A stretch of DNA of 64,000 nt from Microbacterium kunmingense. Its GTDB lineage: Bacteria; Actinomycetota; Actinomycetes; Actinomycetales; Microbacteriaceae. The position numbers and the translations under genes are program-made. How positions within the stretch are numbered: position 1 is the first letter of the stretch; the number at the start of each line of letters is the position of its first letter. Below, one piece after another: positions 17,684-26,737 of the stretch. Location of the stretch: assembly GCF_023155745.1 (NCBI RefSeq), contig NZ_JAKNUS010000006.1, forward strand, positions 186,001 through 250,000. Direction: 5' to 3'. The notes below the pieces were generated by a model, which was given only the letters and a program-made list of their open reading frames with translations, did not search any database and was not told the DNA's origin.

Positions 17684-18481
17684 ATGGCTTCTGACGCGAC
17701 GCGCGCCGTCGGCATCGACATCGGCGGCACCGGCATCAAGGGTGCGGTGGTGGATCTGAAGGACGGCACCCTCCTCACCGACCGGGTGAAGGTGTCCACC
17801 CCGAAGGGTGCGGAGCCGCCGGACGTCCTCGAGGCGGTCAAGGAGGTGCTCTCCCGGCTGGAGATCACCCAGGATGCCATTCCGCTCGGCGTCGCGTTCC
17901 CCGCCATCGTCAAGAACGGCACGACCCTCTCCGCCGCGAACGTGTCGGACAAGTGGATCGGATTCGAAGCCGAGAAGTTCTTCGAGGACGGGCTCGGTCG
18001 CGACATCTACTTCGCCAACGACGCGGATGTCGCCGGTGTCGCTGAGATGCGATACGGCGCCGCCCGCGACCAGGACGGGCTGGTGATCCTCACCACGCTC
18101 GGCACGGGCATCGGCTCGGCCGTGATGTACCGCGGGGTGCTGATCCCCAACACCGAACTGGGGCACCTGCAGCGCGCCAAGCACGGCAAGGATGCCGAGG
18201 CGTTCGCCGCCTACTCGGCGATGGAGCGCGAGGAGCTCTCCTGGGAGGAGTGGGCCGAGCGCCTGCAGTGGTACTACGACTACGTGCAGTTCCTCTTCAG
18301 CCCGGATCTGTTCATCGTCGGTGGCGGGGTCAGCAAGCACGCGGACAAGTTCCTGCATCTGCTGTCCCTGAAGACGCCGATCGTGCCCGCGACACACCGC
18401 AACAACGCCGGCATCATCGGCGCGGCGGCGCTGTCACTGGGTGCGGCTCCGCAGCTCTCCGACGTCACCGCCGCCGACTGA
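17684..18481 (+). CDS. ppgK: Polyphosphate glucokinase (ROK family)
   Basis: Cytosolic kinase that phosphorylates glucose, using polyphosphate as well as ATP in this actinobacterial family. The 265-residue protein has the phosphate-binding DIGGTGIKGAVVD at residues 11-23, the catalytic Asp region ANDADVAGVAEMRYG, the LGTGIGSAV adenosine segment and a NTELGHL ROK-like motif without the zinc-binding Cys cluster, as usual for PpgK. TAGGCT (17672-17677) ends six bases before the ATG, so it is probably leaderless. It diverges from the SPOR gene and is followed by rnpB on the opposite strand. Confidence 0.94.
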   Translation: MASDATRAVGIDIGGTGIKGAVVDLKDGTLLTDRVKVSTPKGAEPPDVLEAVKEVLSRLEITQDAIPLGVAFPAIVKNGTTLSAANVSDKWIGFEAEKFFEDGLGRDIYFANDADVAGVAEMRYGAARDQDGLVILTTLGTGIGSAVMYRGVLIPNTELGHLQRAKHGKDAEAFAAYSAMEREELSWEEWAERLQWYYDYVQFLFSPDLFIVGGGVSKHADKFLHLLSLKTPIVPATHRNNAGIIGAAALSLGAAPQLSDVTAAD

Positions 18482-18489
18482 CAGAGGGG

Positions 18490-18854
18490 CGAATGGGCCG
18501 GCCTGTACGCCGGGTTCTGTCCGGGGGCGTGAGCCCCGTGGACGGTCATCTCTCTCGGCGACACGTTGCCGTGCCGCTCCAGCGGCCTACCCGAGGACTC
18601 GGCGAGCCGCGTCAGCATCCTCTGTCTGGCCTTGCTCCGGGCGAGGTTTGCCGTGCGGGCCGTGTCACCACGACCCCGGTGGTCTCTTACACCGCCGTTT
18701 CACCCTTACCGGGGTCGCCCCCGGCGGTCTGTTCTCTGTGGCACTGTCTCGCGGATTACTCCGGGTGGGTGTTACCCACCGCCCTGCCCTGTGGAGCCCG
18801 GACGTTCCTCGGCGCGGATTACCCGCGACGCGACCGTCCAGCCGACCCATTCGC
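18490..18854 (-). ncRNA. rnpB: RNase P RNA, class A
   Basis: Catalytic RNA of RNase P, which matures tRNA 5' ends. The ends pair as helix P1 (5' CGAATGGGTCGGC with 3' GCCGGCCCATTCG), and the 3' part reads GAACCCGGCGTACAGGCCGG, the hallmark of bacterial type A RNase P RNA. About 365 bases. A -10 hexamer TACACT at 18861-18866 (minus strand) fits a start near 18854. It fills the interval between ppgK and the polymerase-like gene; the exact ends are inferred from P1 pairing. Confidence 0.92.
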
Positions 18855-18894
18855 GTTTCGAGTGTACCGCCGGGCTGCGGCGCACCCGGGTCGG

Positions 18895-20628
18895 TCAGGC
18901 CTTCGCCGCGGTCTCGGCGATCCGCAGATCCAAGGGGAAATCCAGGGGGAAGTCGCCGAAGAGCAGGCGGGTCGCCGAGACGGATGCCGCGCGCACGGCC
19001 TCGGCGACGTCCTCTGCCTGCGAGAGCGGGGCGTGGACGATGATCTCGTCGTGCAGGAAGAACGCCAGGTGCGGGCGGCGGGAGAAGACCGGCCCTGACG
19101 CCGGCGCCGGCGGTCCGACCTCGACCTCGGCGAGCGCGTGGAGTCGCCCGCGCAGGTCGGCGATCCAGGCCAGCGCCCATTCGGCGGCCGTGCCCTGGAC
19201 GACGAAGTTGCGCGTGAACCGGCCTCGGTCGCGGGCGCTGCGTCGGGCTCGTTCCTGCTCGGATGAGGTCGCGTCCGAGCGGCCGGCGGCGTCCTGGACC
19301 GCACGCCAGTGCGGCCCCGGCGGCGGGGAGGTGCGCCCCCACCGCGTGTGGACGACTCCGCCCTCCTCGCCGATCCGGGCGGCCTCGTCGACGAGGGCCA
19401 TCGACCGGGGGAAGGAGCGTCGAAGTCGCGGCACCAGTCGCCCGCTCTCCCCCGTCGTCGCTCCGTACATCGCCCCGAGAAGCGCCGTCTTGGCGTCGTC
19501 GCGGCGGGAGACGGCACCCGTCTCGACCACCCCCTCGTACAGGTCTCGCCCGCGCGCCGCCGCCGCGAGCGACAGGTCTCCGGCCATTGCGGCGAGCACC
19601 CGGGGTTCGAGCTGGGCGACGTCGGCGATGACGAGGCACCACCCGGGGTCGGCGCGAACCGCTTCTCGCAGGACCCGCGGGATCTGCAGGGCGCCTCCGC
19701 CCGACGACGCCCATCGGCCGGTCACCACTCCGCCCGGCACGAAGACCGGCCGGAAGCGACCGTCGGTCACCCATTCGTCGAGCCAGGTCCAGCCGTTCGC
19801 CGTGAGAAGTCGCGACATCCGCTTGTACTCCACCAGCGGTGCGATCGCAGGGTGGGTGTGACGCTCCAGCTCCCACCGACTCGTCGTCTGGACGTGGATG
19901 CCCACCCGGTGCAGCGCGCGCAGCAGCTTCGGGGGTGAATCCAGCGACACCGCCGGGTCCCCGAGTGCGGCGCGCACCTGGTCGGCACGACGCCGCATCC
20001 GGTCGGGGAGAGTGTCGCCGCGGGGGCGGGGTCCGAGGATGCGCGCCAGCACCTGATCGTGGGCGCCGGCGTCCCACGGCAGGCCGGCCTCGGTCATCTC
20101 CACCGCGGCGAGGGCGCCCGCCGACTCCGCGGCGATGAGGAGGTGCAGCGCTCCGGGCGCGGCCGTCGCCGCGACGGCCTGGCGCTGCCAGGCGAACTCC
20201 CGCCGGACGGCTCCGATCGCCTGCGGCAGCGATGCGGTGTGGGCATCGGCGTCGAGGGAGAAGAGCGCGTCACCCCGCCCTGGCTCGATCACGGTCGGCC
20301 GTGCCTCCCACCACGGCTCGCTTCGCGCGAGGACATCTGCGGGCAGGTCGGGGCGTGATCGCAGGATCGCGTGCGCGAGGCGCAGATCTCGGCAGCGCGC
20401 GACGCGAACTCCGGCGGCGAGGAGGCTGCGGTAGGTCCCGGCGGTGTCGGACCACACCCAGCGGGGTGCGTGCTGCTCCTCCACGGCGGTCACCCAGGGT
20501 GCGAGCTCGTCGGCCGCGAGGAGCTGGGTTCGATGCTCGGCACCGTCGCCGTCCATGAGCACGGCCGCCCACCCGTCATCCGCTCTTCCCAGGGCGACGA
20601 ACGCGACCTCGGCCGAGGGCATGGTCAT
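18895..20628 (-). CDS. Bifunctional 3'-5' exonuclease/DNA polymerase I-like protein
   Basis: 577 residues, shorter than DNA polymerase I and without the 5' nuclease domain. The C-terminal half has the family A polymerase motifs: the TGRWASSGGGALQIPR segment, motif A as DVAQLEPR (Asp and Glu kept, the usual YSQIE changed), motif B as RRDDAKTALLGAMYG (catalytic Lys kept), and motif C FFLHDEIIVH. The N-terminal half corresponds to the exonuclease-like domain but I see no complete set of acidic catalytic residues. This matches a distinct actinobacterial family whose role is probably in DNA repair (inference). A second in-frame Met lies at residue 3. The zinc-ribbon gene starts upstream on the same strand. 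Confidence 0.88.
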   Translation of the reverse strand: MTMPSAEVAFVALGRADDGWAAVLMDGDGAEHRTQLLAADELAPWVTAVEEQHAPRWVWSDTAGTYRSLLAAGVRVARCRDLRLAHAILRSRPDLPADVLARSEPWWEARPTVIEPGRGDALFSLDADAHTASLPQAIGAVRREFAWQRQAVAATAAPGALHLLIAAESAGALAAVEMTEAGLPWDAGAHDQVLARILGPRPRGDTLPDRMRRRADQVRAALGDPAVSLDSPPKLLRALHRVGIHVQTTSRWELERHTHPAIAPLVEYKRMSRLLTANGWTWLDEWVTDGRFRPVFVPGGVVTGRWASSGGGALQIPRVLREAVRADPGWCLVIADVAQLEPRVLAAMAGDLSLAAAARGRDLYEGVVETGAVSRRDDAKTALLGAMYGATTGESGRLVPRLRRSFPRSMALVDEAARIGEEGGVVHTRWGRTSPPPGPHWRAVQDAAGRSDATSSEQERARRSARDRGRFTRNFVVQGTAAEWALAWIADLRGRLHALAEVEVGPPAPASGPVFSRRPHLAFFLHDEIIVHAPLSQAEDVAEAVRAASVSATRLLFGDFPLDFPLDLRIAETAAKA

Positions 20629-20662
20629 CCGGCGGCCTCCGCTCGCGCGGCCTCGGGTGGAC

Positions 20663-21394
20663 TCAGAGGCCGGACTCCTCGGTGCGGACGAGGATGCCGC
20701 CGCATTCCGGGCAGGTCACCACCGTGTCATCCGGGGTCTGCCTGATCCTCTGCACATCGGTACCCGAGAGCATCATGTGACACCCCTCGCAGGTCTGACG
20801 GCGCAGCAGACCCGCTCCGACGCCGCGCGCGGCGAGGCGTTCGTACATCGCCAGCAGGTCGGCGGCGATCGACCCGGCGACCGCCTCGCGGTCGCGCCGG
20901 GCCGCGGTGAGCGAGGCCTCGGCCTCGGCCACCGCGCGCTTGGCCTCGGCGCTGAGCTGCGCACCCTCGTCGTTGGTGGCGCGAATGAGCTTCTCCTGCT
21001 CGACCACGGCCGCTTCGGCCGACTCGAGCTTCTCCATCACTTCCAGCTCGGCGTCCTCCAGATCGCGCTTCCGACGAGCGAGGGAGGCGAGCTCGCTTTC
21101 GAATCCCTGGGCCTCGCGGGAGTTGGAGCTGGCCGCCAGGCGCTCCTCGTCGCGGGCGCGGCGTGCGTCGACGATCGCGACATCGGATTCGATGCGCGCC
21201 ATCTCCGCGCGGAGGTCGTCCCGCACGCCCGCACGGCGGCTCAGCTCCTGCGTGAGCCCGGTGCGCCGAGCCAGGAGCTCCTTCACGCGTTCGGCCTGGG
21301 GAGGATGACGTCGTGCGTGATCTGCCTGGCGGATGCGGGTGTCGAGGTCGGCGATCTCGAGCAGGCGGCGCTGATCGGCAGGGGTGGCGTTCAC
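20663..21394 (-). CDS. Coiled-coil zinc-ribbon protein (DUF164-like)
   Basis: 243 residues: long coiled coil from about residue 10 to 185 (rich in Glu, Arg, Ala, for example LEDAELEVMEKLESAEAAV) and a C-terminal four-cysteine zinc ribbon with CEGCH near residue 204 and CPEC near residue 231. This is the architecture of the widespread C4-type zinc-ribbon family. Its function is not settled; a nucleic-acid or chaperone role has been suggested for relatives. It is 34 bases upstream of the polymerase-like gene on the same strand, so the two may be co-transcribed. Confidence 0.88.
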   Translation of the reverse strand: MNATPADQRRLLEIADLDTRIRQADHARRHPPQAERVKELLARRTGLTQELSRRAGVRDDLRAEMARIESDVAIVDARRARDEERLAASSNSREAQGFESELASLARRKRDLEDAELEVMEKLESAEAAVVEQEKLIRATNDEGAQLSAEAKRAVAEAEASLTAARRDREAVAGSIAADLLAMYERLAARGVGAGLLRRQTCEGCHMMLSGTDVQRIRQTPDDTVVTCPECGGILVRTEESGL

Positions 21395-21525
21395 GCCTCC
21401 AACCTACCCGCCGCATCCCCCACCCCGCCGGAGCGCTCCTGCCTCATCATCGGCGCGAGCGCAAGGCCTGGGTCGATGACGACCGGGCTCCGTAGCGTGG
21501 GCGCCACCAGATCTGAGGAGCACCC

Positions 21526-22491
21526 ATGACGAGCTTCGGCTACACCCTGATGACCGAGCAGAGCGGCCCGAAGGAGCTCGTGCGCCACGCCCGCCAGGCC
21601 GAGGACGTCGGCTTCGACTTCGAAGTCTCCAGCGACCACTACTCCCCGTGGCTGACCACGCAGGGGCACGCCCCCTACGCGTGGTCGGTGCTCGGCGCGG
21701 TGGCGGCCGTGACCGAGCGGGTCGAACTCATGACCTACGTGACCTGCCCGACCGTGCGCTACCACCCCGCGGTCGTCGCGCAGAAGGCCGCGACACTCCA
21801 GGTGCTCTCCGACGGGCGGTTCACGCTGGGGCTCGGATCGGGCGAGAGCCTGAATGAGCACGTGGTCGGGGAGGGATGGCCCGGGGTCGATGTGCGCCAG
21901 GACATGCTGATCGAGGCGATAGAGATCATCCGCGCTCTCCACACGGGCGATCTCGTGACCTACGACGGACAGTACTTCCGGGTCGACTCGGCGCGTGTCT
22001 GGGACGCGCCCGAGGCGGGCGTTCCCCTGGCGACGGCCGTGTCGGGTCCGAAATCGATCGAGCGCTTCTCGGCCCTGGTCGATCACATGATCGCCGTCGA
22101 GCCCGAGGCGGACCTGGTGTCGGGGTGGGAGGAGGCGCACGGGGGCGGTTCGCGCAGGATCGGTCAGATCCCGATCTCCTGGGATCCCGATGAGGATGCC
22201 GCGATCGCCCGTGCCCACGAGCAGTTCCGGTGGTTCGGCCTCGGCTGGCCGGTCAATTCCGAACTGCCGACGCCCGCGAGCTTCGCCTCGGCCACGCAGT
22301 TCGTCAGGCCCGAGGACGTCGCCGAGGGGATCGCCTGCGGACCCGATCTCGACAAGATCGCCGAGAGCGTGCGGCCCTACCTGGAGGCGGGATTCACCGA
22401 CGTCGCGCTGGTGCAGATCGGCGGCGACACCCAGGACCGGTTCCTCGCCGAGGCCGCAGAGCCTCTGCTCGAACGCCTCCGCGCGATGTGA
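21526..22491 (+). CDS. LLM-class F420-dependent oxidoreductase
   Basis: 321-residue single-domain TIM-barrel protein of the luciferase-like family, closest by pattern to the F420-using G6PDH-related subgroup (MTSFGYTLMTEQSGP start, FDFEVSSDHYSPW, TCPTVRYHPAVVAQKAATL, FTLGLGSGESLNEH). It would transfer hydride between F420 and an unknown small molecule in the cytosol. GAGGAG precedes ATG 21526. No F420 biosynthesis genes are in the window, so the cofactor comes from family knowledge only. Confidence 0.87.
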   Translation: MTSFGYTLMTEQSGPKELVRHARQAEDVGFDFEVSSDHYSPWLTTQGHAPYAWSVLGAVAAVTERVELMTYVTCPTVRYHPAVVAQKAATLQVLSDGRFTLGLGSGESLNEHVVGEGWPGVDVRQDMLIEAIEIIRALHTGDLVTYDGQYFRVDSARVWDAPEAGVPLATAVSGPKSIERFSALVDHMIAVEPEADLVSGWEEAHGGGSRRIGQIPISWDPDEDAAIARAHEQFRWFGLGWPVNSELPTPASFASATQFVRPEDVAEGIACGPDLDKIAESVRPYLEAGFTDVALVQIGGDTQDRFLAEAAEPLLERLRAM

Positions 22492-22508
22492 CCCCGACGC
22501 CGTCCTCC

Positions 22509-22514
22509 TACACT
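22509..22514 (+). promoter_or_regulatory. -10 element of tRNA-Val
   Basis: TACACT, nine bases before the mature 5' end of tRNA-Val; the same hexamer serves rnpB in this window. Confidence 0.55.
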
Positions 22515-22522
22515 GGGCGGAG

Positions 22523-22595
22523 GGGCCTTTAGCTCAGCTGGTAGAGCGCCACGTTTACACCGTGGATGTCGTCGGTTCGATCCCGGCAGGGCCCA
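22523..22595 (+). tRNA. tRNA-Val (anticodon TAC)
   Basis: Full cloverleaf: acceptor GGGCCTT / AGGGCCC (one G-T pair), D arm AGCTCAGCTGGTAGAGC, anticodon stem CCACG / CGTGG around the loop TTTACAC giving anticodon TAC, and a T arm with GGTTCGATCC. Discriminator A. CCA is not encoded. Confidence 0.95.
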
Positions 22596-22607
22596 CCGAG
22601 GACTCGA

Positions 22608-22687
22608 TAGGCTTGTCGATGGTGTGTTGTGCGGAGCGAACAAAGCGATCCGCACGTCCATGGTGAATGTCTGGCATGATCTGCCAG
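22608..22687 (+). promoter_or_regulatory. aceE leader: -10 and two inverted repeats
   Basis: TAGGCT at 22608-22613 is a likely -10. Downstream lie two perfect inverted repeats: GTGCGGA-N13-TCCGCAC (22629-22655) and CTGGCA-N5-TGCCAG (22671-22687), the second only a few bases before the aceE SD (GAAAGG). A 15-codon reading frame, [15 protein letters not shown], runs 22619-22666 across the first repeat. These could be operators or RNA hairpins. Confidence 0.5.
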
Positions 22688-22704
22688 CCGAAGAAAGGTC
22701 TCGT

Positions 22705-25431
22705 GTGACTGTTCACGACCAGGATCCGTACTCTCAGGGCCCGCAGGACAGCGACCCGGAAGAGACCTCGGAGTGGCAGGAATCGCTCCAGCAGCTGGTG
22801 CAGGCCAAGGGCCCGCAGCGCGGACGCGAGATCATGCTCAGCCTGCTGAAGGCGTCGAAGGAACTCCACCTCGGCGTGCCGATGGTTCCCACCACCGATT
22901 ACATCAACACCATCGCGGCCGAGAACGAGCCCGATTTCCCCGGTGACGAGGAGGTCGAGCGACGCTACCGCGCGTGGATCCGGTGGAACGCCGCGATCAC
23001 GGTTCACCGCGCTCAGCGCCCGGGCATTTCCGTCGGCGGTCACATCTCGACCTACGCCTCGTCGGCCGCCCTCTACGAGGTCGGCTTCAACCACTTCTTC
23101 CGCGGTCAGGACCATCCCTCCGGCGGCGACCAGATCTTCATCCAGGGCCACGCGTCGCCCGGCACCTACGCGCGCGCGTTCCTCGAGGGTCGGCTCACCG
23201 AAGCCCAGCTCGACGGCTTCCGGCAGGAGAAGTCCGCTGCCCCGAACGGCATCCCCTCCTACCCTCACCCTCGTCTGATGCCGGAGTTCTGGCAGTTCCC
23301 GACGGTGTCGATGGGGCTCGGCCCGATCAACGCCATCTATCAGGCGATGACGAACAAGTACCTGACCAACCGCGGGATCAAGGACGTCTCCGACAGCCAC
23401 GTCTGGGCGTTCCTCGGCGACGGCGAGATGGACGAGGTCGAGAGCCGCGGCCAGCTGCAGGTCGCTGCGAACGAGGGCCTGGACAACCTCACCTTCGTCA
23501 TCAACTGCAACCTGCAGCGCCTGGACGGTCCCGTCCGCGGCAACGGCAAGATCATCCAGGAGCTCGAGAGCTTCTTCCGCGGCGCCGGCTGGAACGTCAT
23601 CAAGGTCATCTGGGGCCGTGAGTGGGACGACCTCCTCGCCCGCGACAGCGAGGGTGCGCTGCTGAATCTCATGAACGTCACCCCCGACGGCGACTACCAG
23701 ACGTACAAGGCCGAGAACGGTGCGTACGTCCGCGAGCACTTCTTCGGGCGCGACGAGCGTGCTGCCGCTCTGGTGAAGGACTACAGCGACGAGCAGATCT
23801 GGAACCTCAAGCGAGGCGGGCACGACTACCGCAAGGTCTACGCCGCGTTCAAGGCGGCCGCCGAGCACAAGGGCCAGCCGACCGTCATCCTCGCCAAGAC
23901 CATCAAGGGTTACGGCCTCGGTCCGCACTTCGAGGGTCGCAACGCCACGCACCAGATGAAGAAGATGACGCTGGACGACCTCAAGCTCTTCCGCGACGCG
24001 ATGCACATCCCCGTCAGCGACGCGCAGCTCGAGGAGAACCCGTACCTGCCGCCGTACTACAACCCCGGACCGGACGACGAGACGATCCAGTACCTGCACG
24101 AGCGTCGCCGTGCCCTCGGCGGATACCTGCCCGAGCGGCGCACCCACCACGTCGGTCTGGAACTGCCGGGAGACCAGGCCTACGCCCTTCCCAAGAAGGG
24201 ATCGGGGACGCAGGAGGTCGCCACCACGATGGCCTTCGTGCGCCTTCTGAAGGACCTGCTCCGGGTGAAGGACTTCGGCCACCGGATCGTGCCGATCATC
24301 CCCGACGAGGCACGCACGTTCGGTATGGACGCCTACTTCCCGACGGCGAAGATCTACAACCCCAACGGCCAGCACTACACCTCGGTCGACCGCGAGCTGC
24401 TCCTGGCCTACAAGGAGAGCCCGCAGGGCCAGATCGTCCATGTCGGCATCAACGAGGCGGGCGCCCTGGCGGCGTTCACCGGCACCGGCACGACGTACTC
24501 CACGCACGGCGAGCCGCTGATCCCGGTCTACGTCTTCTACTCGATGTTCGGCTTCCAGCGCACCGGCGACGCCCTGTGGGCGGCAGGCGACCAGATGGCG
24601 CGCGGATTCCTCATCGGCGCCACCGCGGGGCGCACCACCCTGACGGGCGAGGGCCTCCAGCACGCCGACGGGCACTCGCCGCTCCTGGCCTCCACCAACC
24701 CGGCGGTCGTCAGCTACGACCCGGCCTACGGCTACGAGATCGCCCACATCGTGCGGGCGGGCATCGAGCGGATGTACGGCGGGAACCACCCCGACCCGAA
24801 CGTCATGTACTACCTCACGGTGTACAACGAGCCGATGGTCCAGCCCGCCGAGCCCGAGGGAGTCGACGTGGAGGGCATCGTCCGCGGCCTCCACCGGATC
24901 GCCCCCGCCACGGGCGACGGCGCACGGGCGCAGATCCTCGCTTCGGGCGTGGGCGTGCCCTGGGCCCTCGAGGCGCAGCAGCTGCTGCGCGACGACTGGG
25001 GCGTCCAGGCCGACGTGTGGTCGGTGACCTCGTGGGGCGAGCTTCGTCGCGACGGGCTCGCCGCCGACGAGCACAACTTCCTCCACCCCGAGGGCGAGCA
25101 GCGCAGCGCCTACGTCACCGAGAAGCTCGCAGGCACGCCCGGCCCCGTCATCGCGGTCAGCGACTTCGAGCACGCCGTGCAGGATCAGATCCGTCCCTGG
25201 GTGCAGCACAACTTCCACACCCTGGGCGCCGATGGTTTCGGCTTCTCCGACACCCGCCCGGCCGCACGCCGGTGGTTCAAGATCGACGGACCCTCGATCG
25301 TCGTGAAGACCCTGCAGGCGCTTGCCGCCGAGGGCACGGTGGATCGCTCGCTGTCGGCCCAGGCGATCGAGAAGTACCGTCTGTACGATGTCAGCGCGGG
25401 CACGAGCGGGAACGCGGGCGGCGAGAGCTGA
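22705..25431 (+). CDS. aceE: Pyruvate dehydrogenase E1 component, homodimeric type
   Basis: Thiamine diphosphate enzyme that decarboxylates pyruvate and passes the acetyl group to E2. 908 residues, the normal length of the AceE family. Visible segments are [21 protein letters not shown], the ThDP/Mg motif GDGEMDE...[15 protein letters not shown], and the transketolase-like central and C-terminal domains (AWALSTNP region and [10 protein letters not shown]). GTG 22705 is chosen for its SD (GAAAGG) and because the longer frame crosses the leader. It lies about 110 bases after tRNA-Val and is followed after 18 bases by the FasR-like gene. E2 and E3 partners are sucB and lpdA. Confidence 0.95.
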   Translation: MTVHDQDPYSQGPQDSDPEETSEWQESLQQLVQAKGPQRGREIMLSLLKASKELHLGVPMVPTTDYINTIAAENEPDFPGDEEVERRYRAWIRWNAAITVHRAQRPGISVGGHISTYASSAALYEVGFNHFFRGQDHPSGGDQIFIQGHASPGTYARAFLEGRLTEAQLDGFRQEKSAAPNGIPSYPHPRLMPEFWQFPTVSMGLGPINAIYQAMTNKYLTNRGIKDVSDSHVWAFLGDGEMDEVESRGQLQVAANEGLDNLTFVINCNLQRLDGPVRGNGKIIQELESFFRGAGWNVIKVIWGREWDDLLARDSEGALLNLMNVTPDGDYQTYKAENGAYVREHFFGRDERAAALVKDYSDEQIWNLKRGGHDYRKVYAAFKAAAEHKGQPTVILAKTIKGYGLGPHFEGRNATHQMKKMTLDDLKLFRDAMHIPVSDAQLEENPYLPPYYNPGPDDETIQYLHERRRALGGYLPERRTHHVGLELPGDQAYALPKKGSGTQEVATTMAFVRLLKDLLRVKDFGHRIVPIIPDEARTFGMDAYFPTAKIYNPNGQHYTSVDRELLLAYKESPQGQIVHVGINEAGALAAFTGTGTTYSTHGEPLIPVYVFYSMFGFQRTGDALWAAGDQMARGFLIGATAGRTTLTGEGLQHADGHSPLLASTNPAVVSYDPAYGYEIAHIVRAGIERMYGGNHPDPNVMYYLTVYNEPMVQPAEPEGVDVEGIVRGLHRIAPATGDGARAQILASGVGVPWALEAQQLLRDDWGVQADVWSVTSWGELRRDGLAADEHNFLHPEGEQRSAYVTEKLAGTPGPVIAVSDFEHAVQDQIRPWVQHNFHTLGADGFGFSDTRPAARRWFKIDGPSIVVKTLQALAAEGTVDRSLSAQAIEKYRLYDVSAGTSGNAGGES

Positions 25432-25449
25432 TCGGGTACGGCTCCGACG

Positions 25450-26643
25450 ATGGACAAGGCCGAAACCCTCGCCTGGCTCCGGCGCATCGCGGGTGACCTC
25501 GCCACGGCCACGATCCAGCGTCTGGAAGACTCGCTGCCCTGGTACGCGGAGATGCCGCCGGCCCGCCGGTCGGCGGTGGGCCTGGTCGCCCAGGCGGGGA
25601 TCAGCTCCTTCATCCAGTGGTACGACGATCCGGGATCGACGCCGTGGATCGCGGCGGACATCTTCGCCGCCGCACCCCGCGAGCTCCTGCGCAGCGTCTC
25701 GCTGACGCAGACGCTGCAGCTCATCCGCGTCACCGTCGAGGTGACCGAGGAGCGGGTGGCCGGGAAGGATGAGAACCTCCGCGAGGCGATCCTGCTCTAC
25801 TCGCGCGAGGTGGCCTTCGCCGCGGCCGACGTCTACGCCCGGGCCGCGGAGGCGCGGGGCCTGTGGGATGCGCGGCTGGAAGCGCTCGTGGTGGACTCCA
25901 TCCTCACCGGCGAGGCCGACGAAGAGCTGCCGAGCCGTATCGCCGCCCTCGGCTGGCACGGCCACGGCGAGGTGGCGGTTCTCGTGGGCACCACTCCCCC
26001 GCAGTTCGACGTCGATCAGCTGCGGCGGACGGCACGCAAGCTGGGCGTCGACGTGCTGATCGGGGTGCAGGGTTCGCGACTCGTCCTGGTCGTCGGTCGC
26101 GCCGACTCCCCGCGCGGTGAGGACACCCCGACGGATCTGCCCTTCGATGAGATCGCCCGACGCCTCGAACCCGGGTTCGGAGCGGGGTACCTCGTGCTGG
26201 GGCCCGCCGTCCCCGCCCTCGTCGACGCCAGTCAGAGCGCCCGGGCCGCGCTCGCCGGCTTCGCCGTCGCGCGCGCATGGCGCCACGCCCCGCGACCCGT
26301 GGAAGCCGACGACCTGCTTCCCGAGCGCGCCCTCGCGGGCGACCCGCTCGCCAAGCAGACCCTGGTCGAGCGGATCTACCGCCCGCTGCAGGGCCACAGC
26401 TCCGATCTCGTGACGACGCTGTGGAGCTACCTGGACAACGGCCGGTCGCTCGAGGCGACCGCGCGAGAGCTCTTCGTCCACCCGAACACCGTGCGGTACC
26501 GGCTCAAGCGCGTCTCCGAGGTGATCGGCTGGGATGCGACCGGGCCGCGCGAAGCGCTCATTCTGCAGACGGCGCTCATCCTCGGATCGATCGGTACGGA
26601 TGCCACCCGCCGGCGTTCCCCGGGGCCCCGCCGGGTCGGATGA
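25450..26643 (+). CDS. fasR: PucR/CdaR-type regulator, probable FasR (fatty acid synthesis activator)
   Basis: 397 residues. The C-terminal 60 residues form the PucR helix-turn-helix: SLEATARELFVHPNTVRYRLKRVSEVIGW near residues 337-365. The middle resembles the GGDEF-like domain of this family. In Streptomyces the regulator of this type directly upstream of fabD (FasR) activates the fab operon, and the position here is the same, so the assignment rests on synteny and domain type. It starts 18 bases after aceE and may be transcribed with it, linking acetyl-CoA supply and fatty acid synthesis. A perfect palindrome lies just after its stop codon. Confidence 0.82.
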   Translation: MDKAETLAWLRRIAGDLATATIQRLEDSLPWYAEMPPARRSAVGLVAQAGISSFIQWYDDPGSTPWIAADIFAAAPRELLRSVSLTQTLQLIRVTVEVTEERVAGKDENLREAILLYSREVAFAAADVYARAAEARGLWDARLEALVVDSILTGEADEELPSRIAALGWHGHGEVAVLVGTTPPQFDVDQLRRTARKLGVDVLIGVQGSRLVLVVGRADSPRGEDTPTDLPFDEIARRLEPGFGAGYLVLGPAVPALVDASQSARAALAGFAVARAWRHAPRPVEADDLLPERALAGDPLAKQTLVERIYRPLQGHSSDLVTTLWSYLDNGRSLEATARELFVHPNTVRYRLKRVSEVIGWDATGPREALILQTALILGSIGTDATRRRSPGPRRVG

Positions 26644-26655
26644 CACCCTCGCGAC

Positions 26656-26670
26656 TGTGCGAATCGCACA
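26656..26670. promoter_or_regulatory. Perfect palindrome upstream of fabD, candidate FasR operator
   Basis: TGTGCGA-A-TCGCACA, seven-base arms with a single central base, in the 94-bp gap between the fasR-like gene and fabD. The half-site TTGTGCG (bottom strand here) also occurs in the first aceE leader repeat. A second, bulged hairpin follows at 26691-26714. Confidence 0.6.
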
Positions 26671-26737
26671 AAGCCTCTGGCCGTTTCTGTGCCGCCACCT
26701 CCAGCAGGTGCGGCGGGATCGTTGAAAGGATGGAACC

